Shown here: positions 51,008-62,289 of the stretch, piece after piece
How positions within the stretch are numbered: position 1 is the first letter of the stretch
Layout of the letters: each line of letters opens with the position of its first letter
The notes under the pieces: model-generated
What the model saw: only the letters and a program-made list of their open reading frames with translations
What the model was told of the DNA's origin: nothing
Database searches by the model: none
Position numbers and translations under genes: made by a program
Assembly: GCF_028640845.1 (NCBI RefSeq)
Contig: NC_080540.1
Location: 257,348,958-257,412,957, forward strand
DNA: 64,000 bases
Reading direction: 5' to 3'
From: Ahaetulla prasina
Lineage: Eukaryota > Chordata > Lepidosauria > Squamata > Colubridae

Positions 51008-52180
51008 TTTTTTATTGTATATAAGTGGATTACAAGCTTCCTAACAAACAGGAAGCAGCAGGTGAAGCTAAGCAGAATCACATCAGATACCTATACAATT
51101 AGCACAGGGGGCCCCCAAGGCTGTGTGCTCTCCCCACTTCTCTTCTCTCTGTATATCAATGACTGCATCTCCAATGATCCATCTATCAAGCTACTGAAGC
51201 TCACAGATGACACAACAGTGATCGGTCTCATTCAAGACAATGATGAATCCGCATACAGACAGGAGGTTGAACAACTAGCCTCGTGGTGCAACCATAACAA
51301 TCTGGAACTGAACACACTCAAAACCATAGAAATGGTGGTAGACTTTAGAAGAAACCCTTCCATACTTCCACCTCTCACAGTACTAGACAACACAATATCA
51401 ACAGTAGAAACCTTCAAATTTCTAGGTTCTACCATATCGCAAGATCTAAAATGGACAGCTAACATCAAAAACGTCATCAAAAAAGGACAACAAAGAATGT
51501 TCTTTCTGCGCCAACTCAGTAAGCTCAAACTGCCCAAGGAGCTGCTGATCCAGTTCTACAGAGGAATTATTGAGTCTATCATTTGCTATAACTGTCTGGT
51601 TCGGTTCTGCAACCCAACAAGAAAGACACAGACTTCAGAGGATAATTAGAATTGAAGAAAAAACAATTGCTACCAACCTGCCTTCCATTGAGGACCTGTG
51701 TACTGCACAATCAAAAAGAAGACTGTGAAAATATTTACAGACCCCTCACATCCTGGACATAAACTGTTTCAACTCCTACCCTCAAAACGACGCTATAGAG
51801 CACTGCACACCAGAACAACTAGACACAAGAACAGTTTTTCCCTGAACTCCATCACTCTGCTAAACAAATAATTCCCTCAACACTGTCAAACTATTTACTA
51901 AATCTGCACTACTATTAATCTTCTCATCGTTCCCACCACCCATCTCCTTCCATTTATGACTGTAACTTTGTTGCTTGTATCCTTACGATTTATATTGATA
52001 TTGTTTCCTGATTGCTTATTTGTAGCCTTTGACTATCATTTAAGTGTTGTAAGTGTTGTGCCTTGATAAAGGTATCTTTTCTTTTATGTACACTGGGAGC
52101 ATATGCACCAAGGCAAATTCCTTGTGTGTCCAATCACACTTGCCAATTAAAAAAAATATTCTATTCTATATGTTGTATTT
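51008..52180 (+). mobile_element. Snake1-type CR1/L3 LINE, most complete copy
   Basis: RT frame 50921-51649 (242 codons, with the LINE part starting near residue 30): W-I-T-S-F-L-T-N-R, G-G-P-Q-G-C-V-L-S-P-L-L-F-S-L-Y, L-T-D-D-T-T (the F-A-D-D position is here T-D-D), L-E-L-N-T-L-K-T, F-K-F-L-G-S-T-I-S-Q-D-L-K-W and P-K-E-L-L-I-Q-F-Y-R-G. The C-terminus continues out of frame. The 3' UTR ends TCCAATCACACTTGCCAATTAAAAA and one ATTCTATTCTAT. 5'-truncated upstream of the P-Q-G block. Confidence 0.9.
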
Positions 52181-52264
52181 ATTTATTTTTATATGGTGGT
52201 TTTTTTCCTTTTCTGATTTAGTGTTTGTTTTTATGCTGTATGCTGCCCAGAATCACACTATTTC

Positions 52265-52893
52265 AGTTAGGTACCAAATGAAGAGCACCCGGAGGCTCCA
52301 GTTAGTCCAGAATGCGGCCGCGCGGGTGATAGAGGGAGCACCACGTTGCTCCCATATAACACCTATCCTGCGCGGCCTGCACTGGCTACCGGTAGTCTTC
52401 CGGGTGCAATTCAAGGTTTTGGTTACCATCTTTAAAGCGCTCCATGGCTTAGGACCGGGATACCTTCGAGACCGCCTTCTGCCACCGATTGCCTCCCAAC
52501 GACCGGTGCGCTCCCACAGAGTGGCCCTCCTCAGGGTGCCGTCGACCAAACAATGTAGGTTGGCGACCCCCAGGGGGAGGGCCTTCTCTGTGGTGGCACC
52601 AGCCCTGTGGAATGAGCTTCCTCCAGGATTACAACAACTCCCTGACCTCCGGACCTTCAGACGTGAACTGAAGACTCTATTATTTCAGCATGTGGGACTA
52701 GCCTAAGAACAATGTTTTAACCAAATTTTAATGGGGTTTTTATTGGTTCTTACTGTTTTAGTGATCCGGCTTTGATAATATTTAGTTTTAATCTGGGTTT
52801 TAAATGTTTATTTATTACATTGTTTTATATTGTTTTAATATGCCTGTGAACCGCCCTGAGTCCTACGGGAGATGGTGCGGTATATAAGTTTGA

Positions 52894-52940
<47 letters not shown>

Positions 52941-52945
52941 ATCTC
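52265..52945 (+). mobile_element. L2 LINE 3' end
   Basis: The frame at 52053-52706 contains, from about 52281, R-R-L-Q-L-V-Q-N-A-A-A-R-V-I, L-H-W-L-P-V-V-F-R, F-K-A-L-H-G-L-G-P-G-Y-L and L-R-T-F-R-R-E-L-K-T, the L2 RT C-terminal domain (compare 63.54-63.95 kb). The upstream part of that frame is unrelated LINE tail. The 3' UTR has the CCGCCCTGAGTCCTACGGGAG stem-loop and an (AAAT)n tail at 52896-52942. Confidence 0.88.
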
Positions 52946-52949
52946 AAAA

Positions 52950-54010
52950 ATAAATAAAATCTGCAATTGTCTACAGTATGCTGTATCAGAACATTCTTCC
53001 ATTTCATGTTGTTTAGACATCTTTCTGTAGCTTATTTCAAATGACTTACTGAAGTTAGTTTTCTAGCCAGGTATTCTACCATGGCTGAAGGCAATTGCAG
53101 GGGGATTTTTTCTCCAATTGCTAATGTTTTATAAATGTTATTGTATTTTTAGTCTATTTCTCTGCCATATTTCACTGATGTCTTACCAAGATTTGACAAT
53201 CACTTTTCTGTCAAGCCTAAAAATGTTGGGAATAGCCAACAGTAGCAATAAAGGGAGCCAGAAGCATAAATGGCATGAATTTTGTCTTATTATGACATTT
53301 CTTTCTTTCTCTTTCTCTGTTTTGTCACTTACTGGGCTGTCAGAGAAAAGGCAATTTATTTTTGATATCTCACCATTCATCAAGATTTTTAAAATTCAGC
53401 TGAGGTCCTCATAACATAAGACCAAGGGCTGATATTCATGGCACTGCATAGTTTGTGCATACACATATACATGCAATTTTGAAAGAGCTTCTGACTTTCT
53501 GCAGCTTGTTGGACTAGATGATCTTCATATCGTTTTCATGCTTGAAGCATTCTGACTTTATGAAGCAGATTCCCATATTGATTGCTTAGCTTCAAGGGGG
53601 TAAAATACAATTTTCTTTGCTAGACTGATCTGAATCACTTCTCTCTTTATATTGCATTATATTTTGTCCTCAAGATATGGTTATCAAAACCAGTTTGAGG
53701 CAATTTTATGATGCAATCGTTCACAAAATGCTTTCCTGCCATCTCCCAGTAAACTTTACTGAAGAAGATGAACTACTGTTATAAAGACAACTTTTATTCA
53801 AAGTTTCCTGCATTTACAAATGGGATTTCTGACTGCACTGAATTATCTATTAGCGGCATATGAAGTCAGGAGAATGACTATCCAGTTTTAAAATAAGCTT
53901 TTGTAAGAAGAGACTTAAAACTGGTTCTTCCCACTCTTAGTCCAACATTTGAACCACTTTGTCTAAATTGTATTTATAATTATAATATGAATGATGAATA
54001 TGTATCCAGG
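52950..54010. other. Unique sequence, nothing recognised
   Basis: The frame at 53118-53414 and its reverse shadow have no family resemblance. Confidence 0.45.
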
Positions 54011-54017
54011 ATAATGC

Positions 54018-54152
54018 TGCAGGATCCAATTTGGGCTGGTCACCAGAACCAGAGGTTTTGATTTCTGAAATTTCAGACTCATTCTGGAGCCCATCATGCT
54101 GGAAACCTCAGAAAAGTCTGGTCCCAGTGACCGACTCAGATTGGATCCTGCA
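54018..54152. mobile_element. 135-bp imperfect palindrome, possible MITE
   Basis: Ends TGCAGGATCCAATTTGGGCT and AGTCCGAGTC-type reverse (…GACTCAGATTGGATCCTGCA). About 29 of 36 terminal bases pair. No convincing target duplication. Confidence 0.55.
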
Positions 54153-54640
54153 TAATTATAATAGTACATTTGGGAAAGTCCAAATGGAATTGCTAAACAC
54201 TAAAAATAGAACTGAAGGAAAGTGTGTATATGTATAAATTCTATCTGGCCTGCCTTTTTGATTGCTTTTTTATATGGACGATTTGTAGGGACATCTTTTC
54301 CCCCTAATCTGCACTCATTTTACTTTCCTGAACTTTTCTGGAAATGCTTCTCAAGAGAAGGCTTCAAGCTCATCCATTAGAGCCAAAATTGTCTCTAATT
54401 GCCTCTAAACAGGACCATTTCAGGCTGTTTCTTGCTCTGGGGGATAAAGATGGTGGAGTTTCCAAGTCTACCGAAAGATTGCAGAATAGGTGTATATGGA
54501 GGGAGTGGTTTTAAAAAGTCACGTTAGCAGCTATGATTATGCAATGAAAGTTCCAGCCATGTTTAAATCTGTGTTGCAGCCTGCAGATATATCTGGGCAA
54601 AGAAACAGGAAGAGAGAAGAGATTGAACAAGGAGATGCTG
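54153..54640. other. Unique sequence, nothing recognised
   Basis: No feature found. Confidence 0.45.
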
Positions 54641-54644
54641 AAAT

Positions 54645-55475
54645 TTCTTCGCAAGAAGAGTACTCCACTCCTTTGCTCACAATGAATCATTTATATCACC
54701 AGGCTTGAAATTTTGGGCTTGGACAACCTAGAACTACACTGCCTATGGTCCGACCGAAGCATAGTACACAAAATTGTCTGCTACAATGTCCTACCTGTCA
54801 ATGACTACTTCATCTTCAGTCTCAATAATACTCGGGCAAATAATAAATACAAACTCAAGGTAAACTGCTCCAAACTTGATTGCAGAAAATACAACTTCAG
54901 CAACAGAGTGGTCAATGCCTGGAATGCTCTATCTGACTCTGTTGTTACATCCTCAAACCCTCACAGCTTCAACCTTAAACTTTCTACTGTGGACCTCACC
55001 CAGTGGTAAAATCCAAATTTTTTACTACTGGTTCTGTGAGCATGGCTTGGTGGATGTGGTGTGGCTTGGTGGGCCTGGCTTGGTGGACGTGGCAGGGGAA
55101 GGATACTGCAAAATCCCCATTCCCTCCCCACTCCTAGTGGAAGGGTATTGCAAAATCTCCATTCCCACCCCACTCCAGGGGAAGGATATTGCAAAATACC
55201 CATTCCCATCCTACTCTGGGGCCAGCCAGAGTTGGTATTTGCCGGTTCTCCAAACCACTCAAAATTTCCACTACCGGTTCTCCAGAACCTGCTGGATTTC
55301 ACCTCTGTCATCACCCCATTCCTAAGAGGTCTGTAAAGGGGGCGTGCACAAGCACACCAGCGTGCCTACCATCCCTGTCCTTCTGTCCCCATTTATTTGT
55401 ACTCTATATGTTCATGTCCATGTTTATACTTATACCTGCTATCTTGTACATGTTTGACAAATAAATAAATAAATA
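54645..55475 (+). mobile_element. CR1/jockey-group LINE 3' end, split by a MITE
   Basis: The frame at 54713-55009 gives L-D-N-L-E-L-H-C-L, I-V-H-K-I-V-C-Y-N-V-L-P-V-N-D-Y-F and L-D-C-R-K-Y-N-F-S-N-R-V-V, homologous to 19.86-20.05 kb. The element resumes after the MITE at 55298 with CACCCCATTCCTAAGAGG and ends TGTTTGACAAATAAATAAAT. Confidence 0.82.
55001..55297. mobile_element. MITE (CAGTGG family) inside the LINE
   Basis: Begins CAGTGGTAAAATCCAAATTT and ends GCTGGATTTCACCTCTG. Flanks acctcacc (54993-55000) and tcatcacc (55298-55305) match 6 of 8. The interior has GC-rich near-tandem units (GGAAGGATACTGCAAAATCC-like at about 55096, 55140 and 55180). The uninterrupted LINE site is seen at 20148-20160. 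Confidence 0.82.
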
Positions 55476-55479
55476 AAAA

Positions 55480-56405
55480 AGAAGGCCATTACATTTGTTT
55501 GAGAGTCAAAGGTACCTGGAATGAGAATTTGAGATTCTAGTTTAAAACTTTACAGCCAGCCAAGAAGAGTTAGGATTTTGCAGTTAAAGCATGAACAAGC
55601 AGTGCAAATAATAGAATATGATAGTAGCTACTGAAGAGTCTGAGAAAGCCTGTGACATTTTCTTAAATCTCCAAACCGTGATTTAGAAATCTACATGAGA
55701 TTGGATACAGTTATACTTATCCTTAAATTATGCCCATTGAATTCTATATCATTTGAATCCTTTTGCTATAATATGTCATACTGATTTAATTGGATCTGCT
55801 TTAAGCATAACTAAATCTAGATCTGACTTATAATAGCAAAGTGAGTTTTATAGCTGAGCTTCCTACTGTTAAGTTTCAAAATCTCAAACATACTGATGAA
55901 GTCTCAGTCCATGAATGTTAATTTTTATTTTATTTTATTTTATTTACAAAATCACAAGTTCATACTAGTTTTCAGGTCCCACAAGTTAAGAAAAGAGATA
56001 GGATGGAGTATGTGAGATGGGAAAGAATGGACAACAAATGTACTGAACTGAATCAAAGCTGCATTGTTTCCCTTCAAGTCATTTATTATAAATTCAAAGA
56101 ATGTGTTAAGGAAAGAGAGAGAAAAAGCTTTCGAGTGAGCGCCTCTCACCCATCATAATTTTCAAATAAAGAGACAAAAATAGAGGCTATAGACATTCAT
56201 AAGGGAGCTGAATTACAGTAAACATACTATCACTTTAATTACTGAATGAAATGCCAGGTGCACTAAAATCATTACAGCATTTTGTAAAAGGAAAGATTAT
56301 TCAGTTTTCCTCTGGGAGCATAGGCATAGATGGTACCAGTTCTTTAAAAAGTCCATTATTACACTTAGCTTGCTTTCCCAATTCTCCCAAAGGTTATTAT
56401 TATCA
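55480..56405. other. AT-rich unique sequence, nothing recognised
   Basis: A short (ATTTT)n run at 55922-55947. Otherwise no feature. Confidence 0.5.
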
Positions 56406-56407
56406 AT

Positions 56408-57245
56408 GATTTATTTTATTTTATTTATTTTATTTATTTATTTTGTCAAACACAACAATATATATAAGTATAAGCATGAAATAACCACACAAAGTGAATA
56501 CAACCAAAGGGAACATTAGGACAGGAATGGTAGGCACACTGGTGCTCTTATGCACGCCCCTTACAGACCTCTTAGGAATGGGGTGAAGTCAACAGTAGAC
56601 AGTCAGGTTAAAGTTTTGGGGATTTTGGGAAGAAACCACGGAGGTAGTGCATTCCAGGCATTAACAACTCTATTACTGAAGTCATATTTTCTACAATCAA
56701 GATTGGAGCAGTTCACTTTAAGTTTGAATCTATTGTGTGCTCATGTATTGTTGTGGTTGAAGCTGAAGTAGTATTCGACAGGAAGGACATTGTAGCAGAT
56801 GATTTTATGAGTTATGCTCAGGTCATGCCAAAAGCGTCGTAGTTCTGCATTTTCTAAATTCAGAATTTCAAGTCTGGTGGCATAAGGTATTTTGTTGTGA
56901 TCAGAGGAGTGGAGGACTCTTCTTGTAAAATATCTCTGGACACGCTCAATCATATTAATATCTGAAATGTAGTGTGGGTTCCAGACAGATGAGCTGTAAT
57001 CAAGAATTGGTCTAGCAAATGTTTTGTATGCTCTGGTTAGTAGTGTAATCTTACCGGAGAAGAAGCTACTCAAGATTAGGTTTACAACTCTTAATGCCTT
57101 TTTGGCAATGTAGTTGCAGTGGGCTTTGGCATTTAGATCATTTGATATGAGAACTCCAAGGTCTTTGACAGAGTGAGGGTCATCTACAAGGTCATGTCCA
57201 TCAAGCTTGTATGGTGTTCTGATTCTTTTTTCCAATGTGTATCAC
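56408..57245 (-). mobile_element. CR1/jockey-group LINE 3' portion
   Basis: The minus frame at 57235-56741 (164 codons) reads H-S-V-K-D-L-G-V-L-I-S-N-D-L, A-K-K-A-L-R-V-V-N-L-I-L, R-A-Y-K-T-F-A-R-P-I-L-D-Y and I-E-R-V-Q-R-Y-F-T-R-R. It is the best-preserved copy of the family in this window. The tail is (AAAT/AAAAT)n at 56408-56440. Truncated at the N-terminal side near 57245. Confidence 0.85.
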
Positions 57246-57249
57246 AGAG

Positions 57250-59315
57250 CATAATCCAATGGACTTCCAGTTGAAATAGCAATATTAGGTAAAACAGAGT
57301 CATACGTACAAGGCTTCAGTTGTTCTCTCTTTGAAAATGTGATGGCTTGCCTTGATTATTGAAAATGTTGTAGCAAAAATGATTAATAGTGTTTTCTTCT
57401 TTTAATTTGTAATCCAAAGGATAGGATATGTACGTAAGTATCAATGAAGTCCTAGCCACTGTTCGTTTTTGAAAATGTCTGCCTGGAAAACACAAATGTT
57501 TGTCCTAAATTGAGCTTTAAAAAAAACAGTTTTAGGGCTCTAAATTGAAATATTCATGCATCACTTCCATGACTTCTGTGGGACACTGCCAGTTGAAGGG
57601 TGTTCTTTTCTCTGCAAAATAGCCAGTGATCTGCTGGATTAGCCTGTGTAGAAGAGAAGGTCAATAGCCAAATGAATGGAAGCAATTGAGATAACATAAG
57701 GGAGAAACTGTTGCTTCAAACAGTAGCATAAAACTGTCCATGGTTAATAGGGGATGAAAACAGGGTAATGTCCATTTCTGCCCCTCAAATAATGTTGCTG
57801 GTCCCTCTGACAATGAGGCTACACTAGTGTGATAGGCCCTGAGCTGCCCAAAATATCATCTGTTTCTTTTTTAAAAAAAAATAGTTCTTGTTTTCCAAGC
57901 ATTTATGCAACCTATTGGATGTCTATACTATGATGGTGTCCTTAGCATGCTCAATACAATAAAGCTTAGAATAATACTTTTTGAAATGTGGGTTTAAATT
58001 TAAACTTCCTTTATATGCCTATTTCCTATTAGACTAAAGATAGACACCTATTAAAGAAGAAAAAAAATCATAAAAGAGCTATTATTTAAATTAAACAGAG
58101 TAATGGAGTATATTGAATATGACTAAGATCATTGATATATTATTGGATTAGTTTTGTTACTGTGAATTAAATCTTGTAATCATTTCTAAATAGAGGCACC
58201 ATCTGGTTGTCAAATATACTATGAAGGAGCACTAAATCATTCAGCAAGTAAACACTTGAGTACTTTCAGACTTGAAGGATATGTGTTGCTTGGGCTACTT
58301 CACTACAAACCCTATTAATCTTCCAGACCATAGAACCAGCACCAATGGCAAAGGGCAATCTATATGAAAAGATACATCCATTCAAAAATGATTTGTAAAT
58401 ATTTGCCCTTTATTTGGCAGGATTTGGAAACCATTAGGTTTATGACGGCATTTAATGGGTTCCACAATATGCTGCCTGAGAATTCAAAAGGAGCTCTATA
58501 GAGAGGAAGAAATGGTTTAAATGCTTATATCTGATACTTTCTACTGCTGATTTTTTAACACAAAAGACTTTTCAAGGTTTGTTAAGACAGAATTACTGAA
58601 TTGCATCTTTAAACACTCCTCCAAATAATACAGCAGTAAATCCATAGTATAAATAAGATCCATTCTTTCAAAACCATTAGGAGTAAGCAGAAAATCCAAC
58701 AAGAGCTTATTTAAAAGTAGGAGGAAATTCTTAAGACTGGTAGAGCTAGAAACCAAGTAATCCCCCTCCTCTTGACTCCTTTTGTGTACATGTCCACACC
58801 CAGACAAAACTGTAGGAGCTAAAGCCGCTTCTCTTTTTTTATAACCTTTATCCTGCAGAGATGAGAGCAAAACCAAATCAAACAGAAGGCTTTCAATATG
58901 TAGTGCTGTAGAACTGCTAAAATGGATGACATTTGTCCCCACAACAGCTTAGCCCAGGGATTCCTAAATAGCAGGTCATGCTTGCTAGCTGATGGGGTCA
59001 CTGTACACTCATCTTAGAGATGGCTAAAAATCTCAACTGATTTTTCCAAAAATAGGTTTCCAGCCTGCATGGCTGTCAGCTCCCAGCAATAATGCTAGAG
59101 TGCAGTAAATGTTTTGCGACAGTAAAAGTCAAATAGAAGTAGACAGAAATGGAAAATGTGCCTATGACAAGTACATATCTGATCAGTCACTTAAGACTTT
59201 GACAAAGTTAAAAGTCATATATAACTTGATTGTTATGAGGTGGATGAAAAGCTTGTTGATATGTATTGTAACTTTCTTTTCACGAGCTTTCACCAAACTT
59301 GTTTGGAGGATGATG
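57250..59315. other. Unique sequence, nothing recognised
   Basis: The minus frame at 58942-58541 (133 codons, leucine-rich) has no domain or motif I can name and no supporting codon pattern. Confidence 0.45.
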
Positions 59316-59317
59316 AA

Positions 59318-59717
59318 TTTTTATTTATTTATTTATTTATTTTATTCAATTTTTATACCGCCCTTCTCCCGAAGGACTCAGGGCGGTGTACAGCCAAGTA
59401 AAAAATCACAGTATAAATATTAAAAGAAATTAAAACAAACATATTATAAAGTGGCCGAATTTAAAACAATTTAAAATATTAAGATATAAATAACCCCAAT
59501 AAAATTTTAGGCCAGTCCCGCTTGAATAAATAGGTGCGTTTTCAGCTCACGGCGAAAGGTCCGAAGATCAGGCACTTGACGTAAACCAGGGGGAAGCTCG
59601 TTCCAGAGCGTGGGAGCTCCCACAGAGAAGGCCCTACCCCTGGGGGCCGCCAGCCGACATTGTTTGGCGGATGGCACCCTGAGAAGGCCCTCTCTGTGAG
59701 AGCGTACGGGTCAGTGG
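59318..59717 (-). mobile_element. L2 LINE 3' end
   Basis: (TTTA)n tail at 59318-59344, then the L2 stem-loop (CCGCCCTTCTCCCGAAGGAC), 3' UTR, and on the minus strand the C-terminal coding part (E-L-P-P-G, F-R-R-E-L-K-T) up to 59717. Confidence 0.85.
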
Positions 59718-59719
59718 GA

Positions 59720-60288
59720 TATATAATATAATTGAGTGATCTGGCAAATAGCTAATAGAAAGGTGTGTGTGTCTGTTTGTGTGCATGTGTATGTATTTAC
59801 TATAAAGTGGGTTATTTTCTCTATATTTTGTCATATGGTCACATATGTATTGTAATTAATAACAACATCTCCCCAAAGAAAGCTTTTTATTTCAGTTTAA
59901 ATTCTTTCTGTCATGCATTCTATGACATTTTCTATTCTCCAATCAGTATGCAGAAACAATTGATATTATGGGAGGGGCAGTTCAGAGTTTTCCTTTAATT
60001 CCTGAATGCAGAGATATAGGAGTTCAGTATAATATGAGGAAAGCAACTCTGGATAAATCCAGTGATATTTCCAACTTTTCCTGTTGAAATAATGTTGTGG
60101 ATGCATAGGATCATCAGAAGTTTTGAATTAGTTTGGTTTTGTGACAAAGAAGTAAAGCCATGAGGAGCAAATGATAAAATCAAACACTTATACACTTCCA
60201 CAATATTTCCACCTTCAGATTATATGAGACTGAAGTAATCAATTCTTTTAGACTTCACTTTAGACTGTGTTTGTCAATATAAATACTT
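59720..60288. other. Unique sequence, nothing recognised
   Basis: A short GTGTGT run near 59763-59795 only. Confidence 0.5.
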
Positions 60289-60290
60289 GT

Positions 60291-60585
60291 GTTGTTGTTC
60301 GTAGTTGCGAAGTCGTGTCTGACCCATCACAATCCCATGGACAACGTTCCTTTAGGCTTTCCTGTCCTCTACCATACTCTGGAGTCCATTTAAGTTCACA
60401 CCTGCTGCTTCAGTGACTCCATCCAGCCACCTCATTCTCTGTCGTCCCATTCTTCTTTTGCCCTCAATCTTTCCCAGCGTTAGGCTCTTTTCCAGTGAGT
60501 CCTTCCTTCTCATTAGGTGGCCAAAGTATTTGAGTTTCATCTTCAGGATGTGGCCTTCTAAAGAACAATCAGTCAAGCATTTAGA
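60291..60585 (-). mobile_element. BovB (RTE) 3' end
   Basis: The minus frame at 60576-60352 reads L-K-Y-F-G-H-L-M-R-R, then G-K-I-E-G-K-R-R-M-G-R-Q-R-M-R-W-L-D-G-V-T-E-A, the conserved C-terminus of BovB ORF2. The 3' end is GTTGCGAAGTCGTGTCTGAC on plus. It extends further toward the ORF interior than copies 1 and 2, which lack the G-H-L-M-R-R segment through deletion near 43168 and 46046. Confidence 0.9.
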
Positions 60586-60589
60586 TTAA

Positions 60590-61820
60590 CCAAGTTTTCC
60601 TTTACTGAATAGAGGAACCATGTATTGGTCCGTTGATCAGATTTGCTAGGAGCAGCCTTAAAAACATGTAAGAACTTGGGCGGTTCTTGATATATAAGAG
60701 GTTATTACTAAACTGTGTTTGATCTCTGTATCCCCTTCCAGAGCTCCACCTAGGCAAAATTAGTTGGAGATTTCAGTAACTTCAAATGACTCAATTTGAA
60801 TATTATTCTGAGATTCTGTTAATTTATCCTTCTGAAAATTAAAAATATAATGGTCTGAATGGATCCGGAAAAATATTAAGTCAAGGCAAGAGCTACAATA
60901 TGTGATGTCCACGTTATGAATACATTAACTTTCTGAGGACAGTCCACAGGAATTAACTTACATTTCACTCAATAAATATTGAATTGTGTTATTTTAATGG
61001 AAACATATTTGTCTTCTTATATGTCAATGGAAATTCTCTTTTGAAAACATTTCGCTTCTTATTCAAGAAGCTTTTTCAGTTCTAAATCTTTTCTCTACTT
61101 ACATTTTCTAAGTGTTGTCCAAATTTGGAAATATTTCATGTTCCCCAGTGTTTTTCCTCAGTCCAAATTGAGAATTCTTGTTTCCTTAAACCATAGCAGC
61201 AGAAGAAAAGAGAGCATAGACTGAAGTGATATATTTCTTGGATTAGATAAATTAAGATTTCTTAGATTAACTAGGAAATTATTTTCTATAGTCTGATTGT
61301 GGACTTTTGCATTTGGCATTTCTTAAATTAAATTGTTGCTTATCTAATTTATAGTTCCTTAGCTTATTTTAACCTGAAGTCCCTTACACTTAAAGCAATC
61401 TCTTTCATTTTTAGTGATTAGTTAAGAGAAAATGAATATTTCTCACTTGGAATTTTTTTCCTCAATCTCCCATTTTGTACTAAAAAAAATTCACCCTCAT
61501 CCATCCTCTTCTCAAATTAGTCATTAGCAGAAGAACCAGCAGTGTATGCACAGTATGCTGAACAGTTTAATTTTTAAAAAATCCCTATGCTATACAGAAT
61601 CAAAAACTAGTTAATACAGCATAAATCAATAATATGTAATATAGAATTATGATTGACATTATTACAGTTACAGGAGTGAAATCAGTGAAGTTTCTCGACT
61701 GAACCTAAATTTTGATTATTTTTATTTTGGGAATAAAAAAAAAGAATGCTGAGAAATTAAGCCAAAAAAACCCAAAACCCAACACCATCCTTGAATTGCT
61801 TTTTTAATTATGAAAAACAA
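60590..61820. other. Unique AT-rich sequence with a PLE-like tail at 61027-61090
   Basis: On the minus strand, CTGAAAAAGCTTCTTGAATAAG then AAGCGAAATGTTTTC resembles the outer arms of the 31.1-31.8 kb palindrome. Nothing else recognised. Confidence 0.4.
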
Positions 61821-62289
61821 TATAATGTGTTGGTTCCGTCCCAGGCGCCTGATGGACCCCGAGAGGTTCCTGACGGAGCTTGGGCCGTTCCCTGAGGATC
61901 TGGCCCACGGCACGGCTGAAGAACTAGTTGTGGCTTGGGAACAGGCCGCGGCTGGAGCTTTGGACCGTGTCGTGCCTTTGTGGCCTCTTACCCGGCGCAG
62001 ATCTCAGCCGGCCCCTTGGTTCTCCGAGGGGCTGAGGGAGATGAAACGCCGGAGAAGACGCCTAGAGAGTACTTGGAGGTCCAGTCATTCCGAAGCTGAC
62101 CGGACACTAGTTAGGTCTTATTCTAAGGCCTACCTAGTGGCACTGAGGGAGGCGAAGCGTTCTTACGCTTCCACCCTCATTGCGTCGGTAGATAACCGCC
62201 CGGCTGCCCTGTTTTGGGTGACCCGCTCTCTCATCAGGAGGCGCGGGATGACCCTTTGCAGGGACGTGCTGAGGTTATCTATACAATAA
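61810..62289 (+). pseudogene. L2 ORF2 linker region between endonuclease and RT
   Basis: Basic, arginine-rich frame with P-A-P-W-F-S-E-G-L-R-E-M-K-R-R-R-R-R-L-E and A-Y-L-V-A-L-R-E-A-K-R-S-Y-A-S. This corresponds to the 'P-W-x-x-x-x-L-R-x-x-K-R-x-x-R-x-x-E-x-x-W' linker of L2/CR1 proteins. The first codons belong to flanking DNA, since L2 homology starts near 61831. It ends in a frameshift before the RT frame. Confidence 0.82.

Noticed and set aside
52053..52706. 217-codon frame as one protein
   Set aside because: It is a chance fusion of a Snake1 LINE tail with an L2 C-terminus.
58541..58942. 133-codon leucine-rich minus frame
   Set aside because: No motif, no conserved features visible, and no supporting context.
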